A stretch of DNA of 64,000 nt from NCBI GenBank assembly GCA_029204225.1, contig CM055112.1:26303922-26367921 (forward strand), given 5' to 3'. Origin of the DNA: Diphasiastrum complanatum. Taxonomy: Eukaryota; Streptophyta; Lycopodiopsida; Lycopodiales; Lycopodiaceae. The stretch's first letter is position 1, and each line of letters opens with the position of its first letter. A program made the position numbers and the translations under genes. The notes under the pieces are model-generated. The model saw only the letters and a program-made list of their open reading frames with translations, had not been told where the DNA came from and ran no database searches. Shown here piece after piece: positions 33,690 through 45,039 of this stretch.

Positions 33690-34990
33690 CATGCCTCATG
33701 GGCCAAAAGTCTACTAGTTCTATTTTGAAAATGCTCAAATTTGATGCAAAAATAGACTTTATTTCTTATCATATAGATATCCATTTTAATTGATGTAGTA
33801 TCAAAATCTTTAGTTTGTGCATTTTGGTTTATTATGAAAATTAACAAAATTGTAAAAAATACTCATATGGTATGTATGGTTTAACACGAGGCTAGAATGA
33901 CATGCACCTCGTTAAACTTTTATAAATGGCCTAGCTGAGAGTATACTAAAGTCTATTGCCAAACTAACTTTTTGTAGTTTATGAACATAAATCTTAAGCT
34001 AAAAATATTTATTTGCTAATTTCTTTAAAAATAAGACCCTAGGGCTTAATATTTAATAGGCTCATAGCCTATAAAAAGCTCAGGTACGTAGGTTTCAAAA
34101 ACCTAAGAAAATTGATTTGGTGTGTGAATAAAAAAAATTCTAGGATCTTTTCAATGCATTATTAGGATTATGTCAAGTCCTGATTCATGTTAAATGTAAT
34201 TTTTTTATATACAAGTGGTGTCATTCTAACAAAGTAAGCATCACAAAGGATCTTGCATGAACATAAGTATAGGGTAAGGCCCTCGTCTGGGGACATTCAA
34301 TGCATGGAGGCGCCCAAGGGCGGCAGCCCGAGACGCCTCCCAGGCGCAAACCCCCCCCCCCCCCCCGACGGGGGCCTTCCCCTACTGTGACAATTGCTTG
34401 TTTTTTTTTTTTGGCTAAAAATAGCATATTATTTTCTGATAATAGTAGGTTTAATATTTAAGTTTTTTGAAAATAACAAAATGTACTTTCTAATAATAGT
34501 AAGAGTATCTTATAGTGTAATGTACTTTTATATGTGTCTAAAAATAGTAATACTGCATTACACATTTATTACTCCATCAATTCTTGGAATAATAAATTTA
34601 GGTGTGATATTGTGGCTTTTAAGGTTTCAACAAAACACACTGTAAAAAATTAGTAGGTTGTTACGTATGCTTGTGAGCCTAATTATCATGCTTGGAATTT
34701 CACATGCATACTTACCTTTACATCGAAGGCCACCTTTATTTTTAGCTTTTATGTACGATTTAAGACTACTTTTTAATATGGAATTGTAAGAAGATTTTAT
34801 TCTTTCTAAACATAAGATTTTGCTATATTGTAATAAGAAACTTTAAAAGGTTGGACTTTGCATGAAATTCTAGATTTTAAATTTATCTTTCAAACAAAAG
34901 GATGTTTTTATAAGTATGCATTTCAATTGATGCTTTGCTAAAAGCAAATTCTTTCTTTTAAAGACAAATAGGACTTTGACGGATAAGCAT
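33690..34990. repeat. Tandem duplication, unit B (carries a TIR element)
   Basis: Copy of unit A without the LINE. At the LINE target position it reads TTAATATTTAATAGGCTCAT, the related empty site. It carries two extra pieces: the small TIR element at 34272-34382 and about 250 bp of AT-rich sequence after it (about 34395-34650). Confidence 0.7.
34272..34382. mobile_element. 111-bp TIR element (MITE) with TA duplication and poly(C)
   Basis: Left end GGGTAAGGCCCTCGTC, right end GACGGGGGCCTTCCCC: inverted repeats of 16 bp with two mismatches. TA flanks both ends (34270-34271 and 34383-34384), the target preference of Tc1/mariner-type (Stowaway) elements. It is GC-rich in an AT-rich region and holds a run of about 17 C. 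Unit A keeps the related empty site (near 33370, AGTATTGATTGTG). Confidence 0.75.
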
Positions 34991-35330
34991 ATTTCGCACC
35001 ATGAAAACAAGTCATTCATGGTGCATTAAACCATCTAATGGTGAGGGCTGGTGATAATATTGTGTTTCCGAGATGGTATCATATATCCCCACCCTTAAAT
35101 GATTAAGAGCCCACTAGTGACACTAGAGTGGTGGTTCAAAATAAGCTCCTGGCCCGGACTTGATGTCAAGTTTGTTATATAACACATTGATGGAAAAGTT
35201 GTCTTTCTTTAAATAGGCCTTCAATATGTATTGCACTTTGCAAATGCCAAGTGTGTTTTAATAATACTTTTAACTATTAATCATGAAAACCTAATTTGGT
35301 TCATAAGTGATTCACATGTAATTTTTTTTT
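34990..35330. other. No recognised gene
   Basis: AT-rich. Possibly intron upstream of the ankyrin exon. Confidence 0.35.
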
Positions 35331-35337
35331 TGTTAGA

Positions 35338-35500
35338 ATGACAAGGTGTACGACAATTCAATATGTGTCTTGCATATTGCCTCTTGTTGTGGATATCCAG
35401 AGATTGTAGCAATGATTATAGATGACAATACCTTTGATCCAATGGTCACATACAAAGGTGGTCATACAACACTACATTTTGTGGCAAACTTTCAGTTAAC
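35338..35500 (+). CDS. Ankyrin-repeat exon of an incomplete gene
   Basis: After a T-rich stretch ending TTAG (acceptor-like, about 35336) the frame reads NDKVYDNSICVLHIASCCGYPEIVAMIID, then a linker and GGHTTLHFVAN. LHIA..CGYPEIV...I and TTLHFVA are the core of two ankyrin repeats, as in plant ankyrin/PGG membrane proteins of the ACD6 type. Only this exon was found. A weak exon-like piece at about 36975-37095 (SSRSNFENAVMKLLIGGEV) may or may not belong. It could be an isolated relic. Confidence 0.55.
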
Positions 35501-35504
35501 ATGT

Positions 35505-36034
35505 TTGTATTTTGTGATAGTTTGTTATTTTATTTTGCAATTGCGGCTATTATATTATCTATGATTCCATCACTTCCTTTGCTACAATCACCATTGCGTC
35601 GTGAGTTGGATTAGACACGACGAATTGTGATTATGGCCATGTGCGTACTTCTCACATCGATAATATTTGTATTACTCTCTTTTGCTGAAGCTGTGTGATA
35701 CCACATATTTGTATACTTAATCAAAAATGACAATTTATACTTAGAAATGAGGATACATGCTGGACAATCATATATTTTGAAGAAGCCTACACCATTTTTT
35801 CGAGTATAATTGTTAAAGACCTACCTTTTACTTAAAGTCATGACCTCTTGAAATGAAACGACGCTTGGATACGAAGCGACTGAATTCGAATTGTCACAAT
35901 GAATCATCAATTGTACAATTTATTTGTATTTGTAACTTATATGATAATTAAAATTTGTGACGCACCAAAAAATTCTAGAGGTGTGTTTGTTTGCTCCGTA
36001 GGTTATAAAACCAGACACTCTTCATTCTCACATT

Positions 36035-36104
<70 letters not shown>

Positions 36105-37900
36105 TTTAAGATTGAAGAAATGAATAGAGCGACGAAGGTTATTCTTTTTTATTTCTATTCTTCGCACTGTTGAGTGTGAGTGATTTCAAGTCTACTAGCA
36201 ATCTCGTACACAGAACTTCAATCATTCTTTGGTCAGACAATACTTTCGTTCATTACAATCGATTGCTGTGTATCCATAAAGTTGATCTAAAGAACTGTCT
36301 TAAAATCGCTTTGCCCGTATAATCGAATACTTTGTGGTTGGCATTCGAGTAAACATTTCCTTGGTGCAATTTTTCACAATTGCTGATAGAAAAGTATGTA
36401 TGTTGATAAATGCTAGTCCCTGACTGAGAAACTGAGTTATTGATTTGCATTCGTGTTAGTAACAAAGATAAATATTTTTAGAACATATTCACGAACTACT
36501 TGAGTTCTTTAACCATAATTGGACTTTAGTTGTTGAGGACTTCTGCCTAAAACACATTAGTTCAAGAATAAAATTAACATTTTGTCTGTTCGTCTTCTGC
36601 CTTAATAGATTAAATTTTTTGTTGAAATAATTATTGCTTTTTCTATAATGACCTTCAATTTACTTTGTCTACATGATTCTAATCTCCTTAAAAGGAAGAG
36701 AGAGCACCCTGAAAAAGAGCTCCAATCCTTGTATACTAGTGGAGCATGATGCAACATTGGTCAATTCCATTAGGAAATATTAAATTTTTGTGCAATGTGC
36801 AATCTCATAAGCATATGCATTCACTTGCATTATTGATCAAAACATGCAAAAGACATAGAGCCTATTAAAAACTCTGTATATATTTATATGGTGTTAGACA
36901 TACGTCCCAAAGGCAAACCAAATTCTTATATTTAAAAGAAATAGACTTACATATTTTTTAGTCGTGGAGACTACATGGCCAATGTTTCAACTTCTTGTGT
37001 CAAGAGTTCTCGAAGCAATTTCGAAAATGCAGTCATGAAATTGTTAATTGGAGGCGAAGTTATCGATGGGCTTCAAAATGATCTTTTTGAACCATTGGAA
37101 ATAACATGTAAAGTGTAAGGTAGCTCCTATTATGAACTTCCAAACAAGAGATGTTGCTTGGAATGGTTCATAGGTTGGCGAGAAGGCTAACAAGGCAAAT
37201 TCATTAAACCATCTTTAAGCATTACAACAAAATGAATTCATTGATCCACTTGAAAAGTTAATGTGTTTATAATTTCTTGAGCAATATTTAAGAAATTTTC
37301 TAGAATTCTTAAGATGTCGACAATCAAAAAGGAAGTTAGATAGTACTTGTAATGGTAATTGAACATGGCAGATGCTTTGAAAAAGTTGGGATAATGTTTT
37401 AATATGTCAATTGAAAACCATCTTTGGCCATTGCAGCTATGTATATGATATCCTCTTCTCAAATGATTTTGCATTTTATACATAAATTTGCTTTGATTGA
37501 AAGCATGTAATGTGAAGTTTTTGAATACAAAGAGATAAAAACCTCAAACTTATTTTTTAGGTGATGCAAACAAACAATTATTCGGAGGTAATCTTTGACA
37601 CTTACAAGGCATCTACAAGTTAGCATGACTCAAAGAAAAACCATGCAAGCAAGTTCAAAGGTCCAAGCCTAAAAATTAGCTCATTTTCAAATTTATCAGG
37701 CTTGAAGAGGAATAACTTGACTTGTATTATTAATTAATAAAGTAGGTGCCCCAAATAACATCCTTTTACATTGAATATCTTTAATTAAGAGCTATGAATC
37801 AAATTAAAGAAGTCTTCATGTTACAAACAATATTGCTCAAACATGTCGGGTACAAGGGTGAAGTCTCCAACTTGCACCTCAAAAGAATTGTACCTTTTTA
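35505..37900. other. No recognised gene; one GA microsatellite
   Basis: A (GA)n tract of about 29 units lies at 36040-36098. The possible exon at 36975-37095 is noted under the ankyrin entry. Everything else is AT-rich with no conserved ORF. Confidence 0.4.
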
Positions 37901-37919
37901 TATACTAGAAATAAATAAC

Positions 37920-38117
37920 AAATTTAAATGAGGGTGATAATTTTATGACATGAGAATGACTTCATAAGGTGACATGCTTCTTCATCACTATGGTGACAAA
38001 GTGGCATACAAGGCTTTATAAGCAGCACCGCAACTTTTGAATTGCTCTTCTGCAATAGCCTATAAAACAAAATACTTCTTCTTATTGAAGCCACAGCCAC
38101 ATACAATCCTCTCTCTC

Positions 38118-38171
<54 letters not shown>

Positions 38172-38815
38172 TATGATCAGCCTTGAAAATAGGGCAAAAC
38201 CTGTGCTGAAATGATAGCATATAAGTAGAAATCAGGACAAAATTGTCCCTACTTTGTATGCCTTCTTCCTTGGCTTTTTTAAGCACCTCGAGAAAAAAAA
38301 CTAGGGCTAGCTCAAAAACAAGGGACCTGAACTGAATCGTTGGGCTCTTCCTAGCGTTTTTAGTTTTGAGATTCACTCCAAAATGTGAGCATTCCAACAC
38401 TTGAGACATTATTTTGAAACATTTTGTTTTCAAGAGTTTCATGTATAATATTCTGTATTGTTTCGAGCCCTCCATATACTCTCTCCTGCTGCTTGCTGCG
38501 TGCTGGGTAGGGGTGTGATGGCAACCTGAGGCCTCCATGGAGTAGCTCCATCTCTGGTCACATGCTCCACTGCATGGAGTAGCTCCATTGCTGGTCGCAG
38601 CACACTGCTCCACAAAATCGCTACTCCATACCATGCCTCGAAAAGGGAGATCCCACTCCCCTCCCTCTGCCATACTTCTTGATAATACATTGAGCAATGC
38701 TTGATGATACATTGCGGGATGCTAGATATCAGAAACGCTGGAAAACGTATCCTATCCTGTATAACGAGACCGTCACCTCAAGTAGGCTGTTACATTCCCT
38801 TATGGGTACGTAACA
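37920..38815 (-). mobile_element. Gypsy LTR (3' LTR of the element below); far end uncertain
   Basis: On the minus strand a polypurine tract AAAGGGGGAGGGAA is followed at 38815 by TGTTACGTACCCATAAGGG, the usual polypurine-then-TG start of a 3' LTR. Downstream is a CT tract (38106-38167, GA on minus). A 262-codon minus-strand ORF (37924-38712) lies inside; it includes the RERERER product of the microsatellite and has no recognisable domain, so I regard it as LTR sequence, not a gene. I did not find the LTR's CA end, and the left limit is nominal. Confidence 0.55.
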
Positions 38816-38829
38816 TTCCCTCCCCCTTT

Positions 38830-39960
38830 AAGAGTCTTGTAAAAGGAGCAAACTAGGAAAATTCAATCATAAGTAATCTTCTCTTTCCCATGTGTCCTCA
38901 TCATCTAATTTCCCTTTCCAGTGTACTTGAAATTCAGAAACTATCCAATTTCTCAGCTAATGTCAACGAACGTCGACAACCTTTTCTGGTACAACTGGTA
39001 AAAAGGTAGTCAGATCTTCCAACAGTCAACTCAACTAGGTCACCTTCCAGAATCAGGTTATCCCTTTTACTAAGTCATTCTTTCAACTGGCTTACGTAGA
39101 ATACAGGATGAACTCCAACTCCTGCTCACAAAGTCCATTGAAATACTTTTCCAGTTCCTATTGGGAATTTCCAAGGGATGTAGAAGACCCGAAATTTGAG
39201 CCTTTCTACTTTATTAAAATGGCATTGAACACAACCTTGAACATATGCCTCGACATGACCTTTCATCTTTGGCCAATAAAAGCTTTGTTTGACAGGGTCC
39301 AATGTCCTCCATATGCCAGGGTGACCAACACAAGGGTTGCCATGACACTGTTGTAAGATTTGGGCCCTAAGGTCCTCCTTGTCCAACACACACACCTTTC
39401 CCTTCCGGAAAAGCAAGCCATCCTCATGGAATATTCACTTAGTAGCTTATCATTTCGAGATTTTTTGGGATCTTGCATCCCAAGGTCTTCACTACCTGCC
39501 AGAACATCTACCCAGATGCAACCGAGAAAACCATCAGTTCGACAAAGATCTCGAAGTGAGAGATACAAATCAGATTGGATCTCAAAAAAGAATAACTGAC
39601 TAACTTCTCTCATCCAACTCAAGGCATAGGCCACATTGTTCAATGTACCTTTGCGATACTTAATGTCGAATTGAAACTCTTGAATGAGTTCTGACCACTT
39701 GGCCCTACGGCCTCTTAGGTCTACGACATCACATACATACTTAAGAGATTGGTGATCAGTCATCACCGTAAATCTAGCACCATAGAAATAATGCCTCCAG
39801 ATTTTTAACGTGTGAATGACTACAAAAAGTTCCTTCTCATATGTGGAATACCTACATTGAGCAGGATCTAACTTTTTGCTTTCAAACCAAAGATGCAGGT
39901 CGTGTTCCGGAACGCGTTCCGGAACGTGATCCGGGATTTCCCAATTGGAGTGTCCATTCC
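38830..39960 (-). pseudogene. Ty3-gypsy chromovirus: RNase H, integrase zinc domain, chromodomain; decayed
   Basis: Minus-strand order: FESKKLDPAQCRYSTYEKEL (about 39880, RNase H), VMTDHQSLKYVCDVVDLRGR, EFQFDIKYRKGTLNNVA, a linker, then LQQCHGNPCVGHPGIWRTL and YVQGCVQCHFNK (integrase HHCC zinc domain, about 39230-39350). Integrase core is nearly all missing: sequence jumps to HPVFYVSQLKE (about 39090). It then reaches VSEFQVHWKGKLDDEDTWE (about 38890-38945), a chromodomain-like end that marks chromoviruses. The polypurine tract and LTR follow directly. Confidence 0.88.
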
Positions 39961-40130
39961 CTGATTCACATGAAGAAGAGAAATTGATTCTCCTCTGCAC
40001 AGTTTTTGTTTTTCAAACCTGCCAATATGGGTATCATGTGAAAGGATTTCAAAAGAGCGGTTCTATTGCTTGCTTTCAGATAATTAACCCCCAATATCTG
40101 CTAGTCACTTCAATCAGATACTGAAGCAAA
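39960..40130. other. Junction between gypsy and hAT regions
   Basis: Contains GTTCCGGAACGCGTTCCGGAAC (39904-39925 region), a short palindromic repeat interrupting the RNase H reading, and CAATATGGGTATCA, which recurs near 45433. Possible edge of the 40-45.4 kb insertion. Confidence 0.35.
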
Positions 40131-40165
40131 TTGTTTTTGCCCCTCATCCCCCTCAGACAGTTCCG

Positions 40166-40534
40166 CCTCACGCACCCTCATCTGCACCCATTCTGGTGGA
40201 TCCCGTCCCACCGCGTCCGCCAGTTGCCACTGCGGTTCCACCACCACCTACTGTTGCTCGCACTCCCCCAGTTTACGACTTTCTCATGGACTCTCCGCCA
40301 CCCGAGCAGGAGCATGCCCTGGATGCCAGTGACGAGGCCTTCCAGGATGTTGAGGAGATCCCTTCCTCCCTCCCTTCACATCCGGATAACCTCCCTAGCC
40401 AGCAGTTTTCGTATCTCATGCCAGATGTCCACCCTCCACCAGTGTACCCCACTTACGTTGTTGCACCCATCCCGGTCAGTGCATCCCACTCTCCCCATTC
40501 CATGCACAATGTAGAGTGGTCGAAGCACTCCTGA
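40166..40534 (+). pseudogene. Proline-rich segment, likely N-terminal part of the hAT gene
   Basis: An open frame rich in P, V and A (PVPPRPPVATAVPPPPTVAR, then acidic EQEHALDASDEAFQDVEE), ending at a stop at 40534. It lies directly at the left breakpoint of the strand-switched hAT segment and has the same composition as the tail at 42.6-43.7 kb. Assignment to the transposase rests on position. Confidence 0.4.
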
Positions 40535-40552
40535 CAATGTTTGTGCATCCCT

Positions 40553-41440
40553 CTAGAACTGGTCTCCCCTCACCGTGGAAGAAAAGTGCTCCCCATCCTC
40601 AGTGTGCTGAAACGTACTGGCACACCAAAGATCACTGGCAACCATCTGTAGTAGCTGTGCCCTGCACCTGATCAAACGGTCGATGACCACCAAGTCGAAT
40701 GCAAAGCGTGTGGGGGCTGGCTTCTTGAGGTCCAACTGGCTGAACACCCGGAACATGGCAAGAACATGCCTCTTTCTGGTGACAAAAGTCACCAGGAAGA
40801 GGGCCTCACGAACGATGGCTCTAACCTAGAGAAGTGCACCAATGTCCCCCATCAGAAGGTCTATGCCGTGCGCGGCACAGGGGTTATGAACAATGTGAGG
40901 GAACTCGGCCTCTAGCAGTACACCCATCTGAATGCAATTCGTGGCATTGTTTGTCACCACCGTGATGACATGTTGTGGGCCTATGGACAGGATGGAAGAC
41001 CTGATGACATCAAACATGAACTCTGCAGATATGACTCGCCCCCCCCGCTGCAATCCACTGCCCTCAAAAACTGTGTGCCCATGCAGCTGGAGACCAATAT
41101 GTTGAGGATCGGCCTCCTCCTGACATCAGTCCAGCCATCGGACATGATGTTGCAACTGTAAGTGGCCCAGTGGCAACGTAGAGGCTCCATCTCTCTAGAC
41201 AATGACTCGACCCTATCCCTCAGCATGTGTGTACGGACAACCTCTGAACTAGGGACTCTCCAGCTAGGGCTGACAGACTGTGCAAGGCTGAAGGCCCTTC
41301 TGAAGGGCTCAAAGTCGGTTCAGCTCATAAATCAGACTGGCCACGGCCTGTGTGGCCTCTCTATCCATGTGCGGCTGACGTGTGCCGCGAATGCTCTGTT
41401 GCCTAAGAACTCTCCTAGTTGGGCGATGGGTAGCACACCT
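40553..41440 (-). pseudogene. hAT transposase, N-terminal half (DUF659 region), inverted
   Basis: Minus-strand reading: REATQAVASLIYELNRLEPF (about 41330), SSEVVRTHMLRDRVESL, CNIMSDGWTDVRRRPILNIL (about 41130), GTQFLRAVDCSG, then VITVVTNNATNCIQMG (about 40945), FPHIVHNPCAAHGIDLLMGDI and RKRHVLAMFRVFSQLDLKKP, PTRFAFDLVVIDRLI. These are the successive blocks of plant DUF659/hAT transposases (SDGWTD, D-N-AAN, C-AH-L-L). A stop splits it near 40826. The C-terminal half follows on the opposite strand from about 41460. Confidence 0.85.
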
Positions 41441-41459
41441 CCAGCACGCTGCACCAAAC

Positions 41460-42322
41460 GTGACGAGAATGGATGATGACGCAACAGGCTGGGCACTAGT
41501 GGATGCATCAGCTATGGCTGACAGCGAGGGATCGACACTTGGACTGGTGTATGAGCTCATGGACCGGATCGGACAGTTCCTGCAGCTGCCCATCCTGCAG
41601 CCAGAGAGGTAAGCGGTATAGTGTTATATTTGGTCTTTATCTTTTCAGTGGTTGCTAGCTTGTTTTTCTGTCAATGTTACGTTTTTTCGTAGTGCCTAGG
41701 TTTTAACATGCCTCTCACCTGTAGGATGACCGACCTGAAGTTCAGCTGGGAGACGCGGTGGAACTACTTCCACAGGAGTATCCACAGCGTTGCACACATA
41801 CTGCATCCCCTCTTCCTCTCTCTGACACAGATCGCAGACAGGGAGCTCGAGGCCGATTGGCTTCAATACATTCACAGAGTGGGTCCACACATAGGTTTGG
41901 ATCCTATCAGGCTCATGGAGGAGCTCACTGCATTTCGTTTCGGCATGGGCACGTTCGGCCACCCGGCTGCTCAGGATCCAGAGAGGAGGCAGCTTCCCAT
42001 TACCTGGTGGACCATGTTCGGTAGCACATATCCATCTATACAGCGTCTTGCACTGTGTGTCCTTTCTCAGGTATGCATCTCATTTTATCCTCCATTGTTG
42101 TGTTTCAATGAAGTTCCACCCGTGCAAATGTGCTGAAGCATTTCAATGCACGTACCATAGGACTCTGCTGCCTCCGTGTGTGAGCGTAATTAGAGCACAT
42201 GGGCACTCATTCACACGAGGAGAAGAAACAGACTGTCAGTGAGTCAGTTGGAGTGGTTGGTGTTTTGTAGCACCAACGCACGCCTCACCAGGAGACTTTC
42301 GACCATTACGAGCGCATTGCAG
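41460..42322 (+). pseudogene. hAT transposase, C-terminal half with dimerisation domain
   Basis: Exons on the plus strand with intact GT-AG sites: about 41460-41608, 41725-42070 and 42161-42322. The first reads DSEGSTLGLVYELMDRIGQF, the second WETRWNYFHRSIHSVAHILH, ADWLQYIHRV and PITWWTMFGSTYPSIQRLAL, the third SAASVCERN, stop, STWALIHTRRRNRLSV. CERNWS...H..RRNRL is the hAT C-terminal dimerisation signature; here the W codon is TAG. hAT transposases cut and paste DNA with 8-bp target duplications. The domain begins where the inverted N-terminal half (40553-41440) stops. Confidence 0.87.
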
Positions 42323-42425
42323 GTGATTAGTTATTCTCCCGGAGCATGTTGGTTGACGACTTATACGTTGGTTTCATTTCTTGATCAAATTGTCTCTCTG
42401 ACATGCAAATTTTTTAACCTTGCAG

Positions 42426-44051
42426 ACGAAGATATCAGATTTGGAGCGCCGGGTTGACTTGCCTACGGGCAGCACCCATCCCATGCCTACAGATGACCTG
42501 GGCACGCAGCTTATGGCAGAGAGAGAGAGGGAGCTTGTCGAGATGAGAGAGAGAGAGAGAGAGAGCTTGGGCTTGAGCACAGAGAGCCTCCATTGTACGA
42601 GGCAGATGAGCCAGTGTCAGAGGATGATCAGCATGAGGATGAGCCCATTCGGGTTGTGTTCGCCAGATCAGAGAGGGACGAGGCATATGATACAGGTGTT
42701 GGGCACACGCCTAGAGCAGGGTTCACAGGTGCACCACGTGGTAGAGGTGGGTCACATACCACAAATTATACCGGGAGACAGGCAGGGCACACAGGGGGGG
42801 CCAGTGGCATACCTTCTTATGTTGATATGATGGAGGAGGCTCTTGATAGGGGGCAGAGTGATTTGGGCTTACCTACCGTAGCTGCTTGGATGCGTGCATC
42901 ACAGAGTCATAGGCATTTCTACGACAGCACACCAGAGGAGTCACCAGATGACTTTGATTGTACTGATTGGGAGGCCATGCAGGGTCCCCATGGTGCACAA
43001 GATGAGGCACGGGATGATCCAGAGGATGGTGCACATGATGAGTCCCAGAGCCCAGAGCATTTGTATTCGGATGCCCAACTGGACGACTTGATTGCAGACT
43101 TGGATTCAGAGGCCCAGCAGATGCCAAGCGTCAGGGCACCCCCATCCTCTCTAGCCAGCATGCCTTACACAGAGTCTCAGCCAGAGCAGCTACACGAGGT
43201 GCCTGCAGTTCCTCCAGTTCCTCAGAGGGTGTATGTGCGCCACACAGCACCTCCAGTGCCACCGATACCATTGAGGCCTGCAGCCCCTCTTTTGCAGCAG
43301 GTCTCCACTTTTGCAGCAGCAGGTCTCCATGGCAGGCCACCATCTGTGCCCAGATCTTCTCTTGCAGCGCCCACATCTACAGTGGCTCCTCCTGTGGCAG
43401 CACCCACGACACATCCTCCTTCATTGGCAGCACCCACGGCACTGGCTCCTCCTTTGGTAGCACCCAGGATGTACCAGTATCGGCCACCGCAACGCCACTT
43501 TCAATACTTATCGCCACTGTACTTGCCTCCTGCAGGGACGGCCCCTCCACATCCAGTTCCTCCACTAGCAGTAGGCCCACGACACACACTCCTCGGACCT
43601 ATCCTCCACTATCAGCTGCACAGGGACACCCATCTTTGGCTTCTCTATCCCAGTCGGCCGCAGCTTGGGCCCAGCCTAGCCAGCCAGGTGATCTGCCTGG
43701 GGGTGATGAGGCATTGACGGCTCCCCTCGTCCGCAAGAGGCCAGGAAAGCCCAAGGGTGCACGAACAAGAAAGGCAGGGCACAGAAACAGCCAGGGAAGA
43801 GAGGACGACCTCGCAAGGCTCCAGATGCTGGTAGAGGTGCAGTATTACAGCCAGCTGCAGCAGGTGTTGTTGGTTTAGCCTACTTGGGGGCTGATGCGGA
43901 GGCAGATTGGGAAGATGAGGATGACGAGTCTTCCCCCTCGGATACACAGCCCATGCCAGTTCCAGACAGGCATAGATATCAGTTGCGAGAGTCAGCTCGG
44001 GGCCCTGAGTTGTCTCCAAAGCATTCATCTGAGTTAGAGCCAGAGCATTGA
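42426..44051 (+). pseudogene. hAT C-terminal extension: Pro-rich tail with AT-hook
   Basis: A further exon starts after TTGCAG at 42425: TKISDLERRVDLPTGSTHPM, then an RERERER run from a GA microsatellite (about 42545-42562) where the frame shifts. The long 42593-43717 frame continues with acidic EADEPVSEDDQHEDEP and a proline/alanine-rich stretch (about 43190-43620). After two more shifts a frame ends at the stop 44049-44051 and contains GKRGRPRKAP (43794-43823), a textbook AT-hook for minor-groove binding. Whether the tail is a true part of the transposase or a fusion is unclear, but splice sites and reading direction match. Confidence 0.6.
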
Positions 44052-44099
44052 TTGTAGCTCTGTTATTTTTTTTTAGCAGTTTGCTATTATGTTCCATGT

Positions 44100-44635
44100 T
44101 TGGCAGCCAGATGGTCGAACACTGTATTCAAACCATTTTCCGACTTTATTCGCTGCACATTTTGTATTTGTCGATTTGTAATTGTTATGCTCTGTTTTCA
44201 ATTTTATTTCGAATGGTATGTGCGTAATTACAATTAGTTTCAACTGCAAAGATTGATAGCAGATGCACAACACAGAAATACAACCCCCTTTATATCATTT
44301 CATAAACACACATATACGTTTTCCCGCCATGTACGACTCGGGCTGTTCTTCACACTATGTTAAACACTAAATGCTGCCTCATCTACTGCCGAAAATTACA
44401 TAACAACAGTCAGCCACATACGGCTAGAGCCTCTCTCTCAGTCTGTGACACAGCCTCTCACAACACCTCTCTCTCACAACCTCTCACTGGCTCTCTCTCA
44501 CAGACTCTCACAATGCCTCCCACAGCCTCTCTCTCACAGCCTCTCACTGCCTCGTGAGTGCCTATTTAACCCCACAGCCTGTTTCCCCATTTGCACTTGT
44601 TGATGATCCCATGTGCTACTATACCTGCCCCATGT
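44100..44635. repeat. TCTCACAGCCTC-type short repeats
   Basis: 44430-44560 has many variants of CTCTCTCACAGCCTCTCACTG. The rest is AT-rich without coding. Confidence 0.6.
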
Positions 44636-44638
44636 ATT

Positions 44639-44975
44639 GCTCCCCCACGTGCTGCACTCCGATTGGGTCCATGGTCTGCTCCTCCACAGTGCCCATGTGA
44701 CGGTGTACATGTCCAAATGTATTGCTCCCCCACATACTGCACTCCGATTGGGTCCGTGGTCTGCTCCCCCACAGTGCCCATGTGACGGTGTACCTGTCCA
44801 GATTTGCTGCTCCCACACATGCTGCACTCCGATTGGGTCCGTGGTCTACTCCCCCACAGTGCCCATGTGACGGTGTACCTGTCCGGATTTGCTGCCCCCC
44901 CCACATGTTGCACTCCCATTGACCACCAGGTCTGCTCTCCCACAGTGCCCCCAGTACAGTCCCCCTGTACAGTAA
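44639..44975. repeat. 85-bp tandem repeat, about four units
   Basis: The word GCTCCCCCACRTRCTGCACTCC starts at 44639, 44724, 44809 and (variant) 44894, exactly 85 bp apart. Each unit also has GATTGGGTCCGTGGTCTGCT and CAGTGCCCATGTGACGGTGT. The fourth is partial and more diverged. ORFs through it are repeat readings. Confidence 0.9.
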
Positions 44976-45039
44976 CATCTTTTTTCTAAACACTAACCCT
45001 TTTTTTTCCTGAATTTTTTACCCTGTATTAGCCTGTTAA

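Larger units (their letters stand above)
30755..33690. repeat. Tandem duplication, unit A (carries the LINE)
   Basis: 30755-31126 plus 33165-33690, read across the LINE, matches unit B at 33690-34990. Shared landmarks are CATGGGCCAAAAGT, TTAGTTTGTG-ATTTTGG, GAGGCTAGAATG-CATGCAC, AAAATAAGACCCT, AGCTCA-GTACGTAG, CACATGCATAC and TATAAGATTTTG. The unit is about 0.9-1.2 kb, AT-rich and non-coding. Confidence 0.75.

Noticed and set aside
37924-38712. 262-codon minus-strand ORF
   Set aside because: It lies inside the gypsy LTR, encodes RERERER from the CT microsatellite, and has no domain; kept only as part of the LTR.
40131-40514. 127-codon ORF in a second frame of the Pro-rich segment
   Set aside because: Shadow of the proline-rich frame; rich in H, L and S from CCA/TCC repeats read out of frame.
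41309-41593. Whole 94-codon minus frame as hAT N-terminus
   Set aside because: Only the part below about 41440 fits the transposase; above that the plus strand carries the better match (STLGLVYELMDRIGQF), so the upper half is a shadow.
44534-44993. Several 60-125-codon ORFs on both strands
   Set aside because: All are readings of the 85-bp tandem repeat and repeat every unit.
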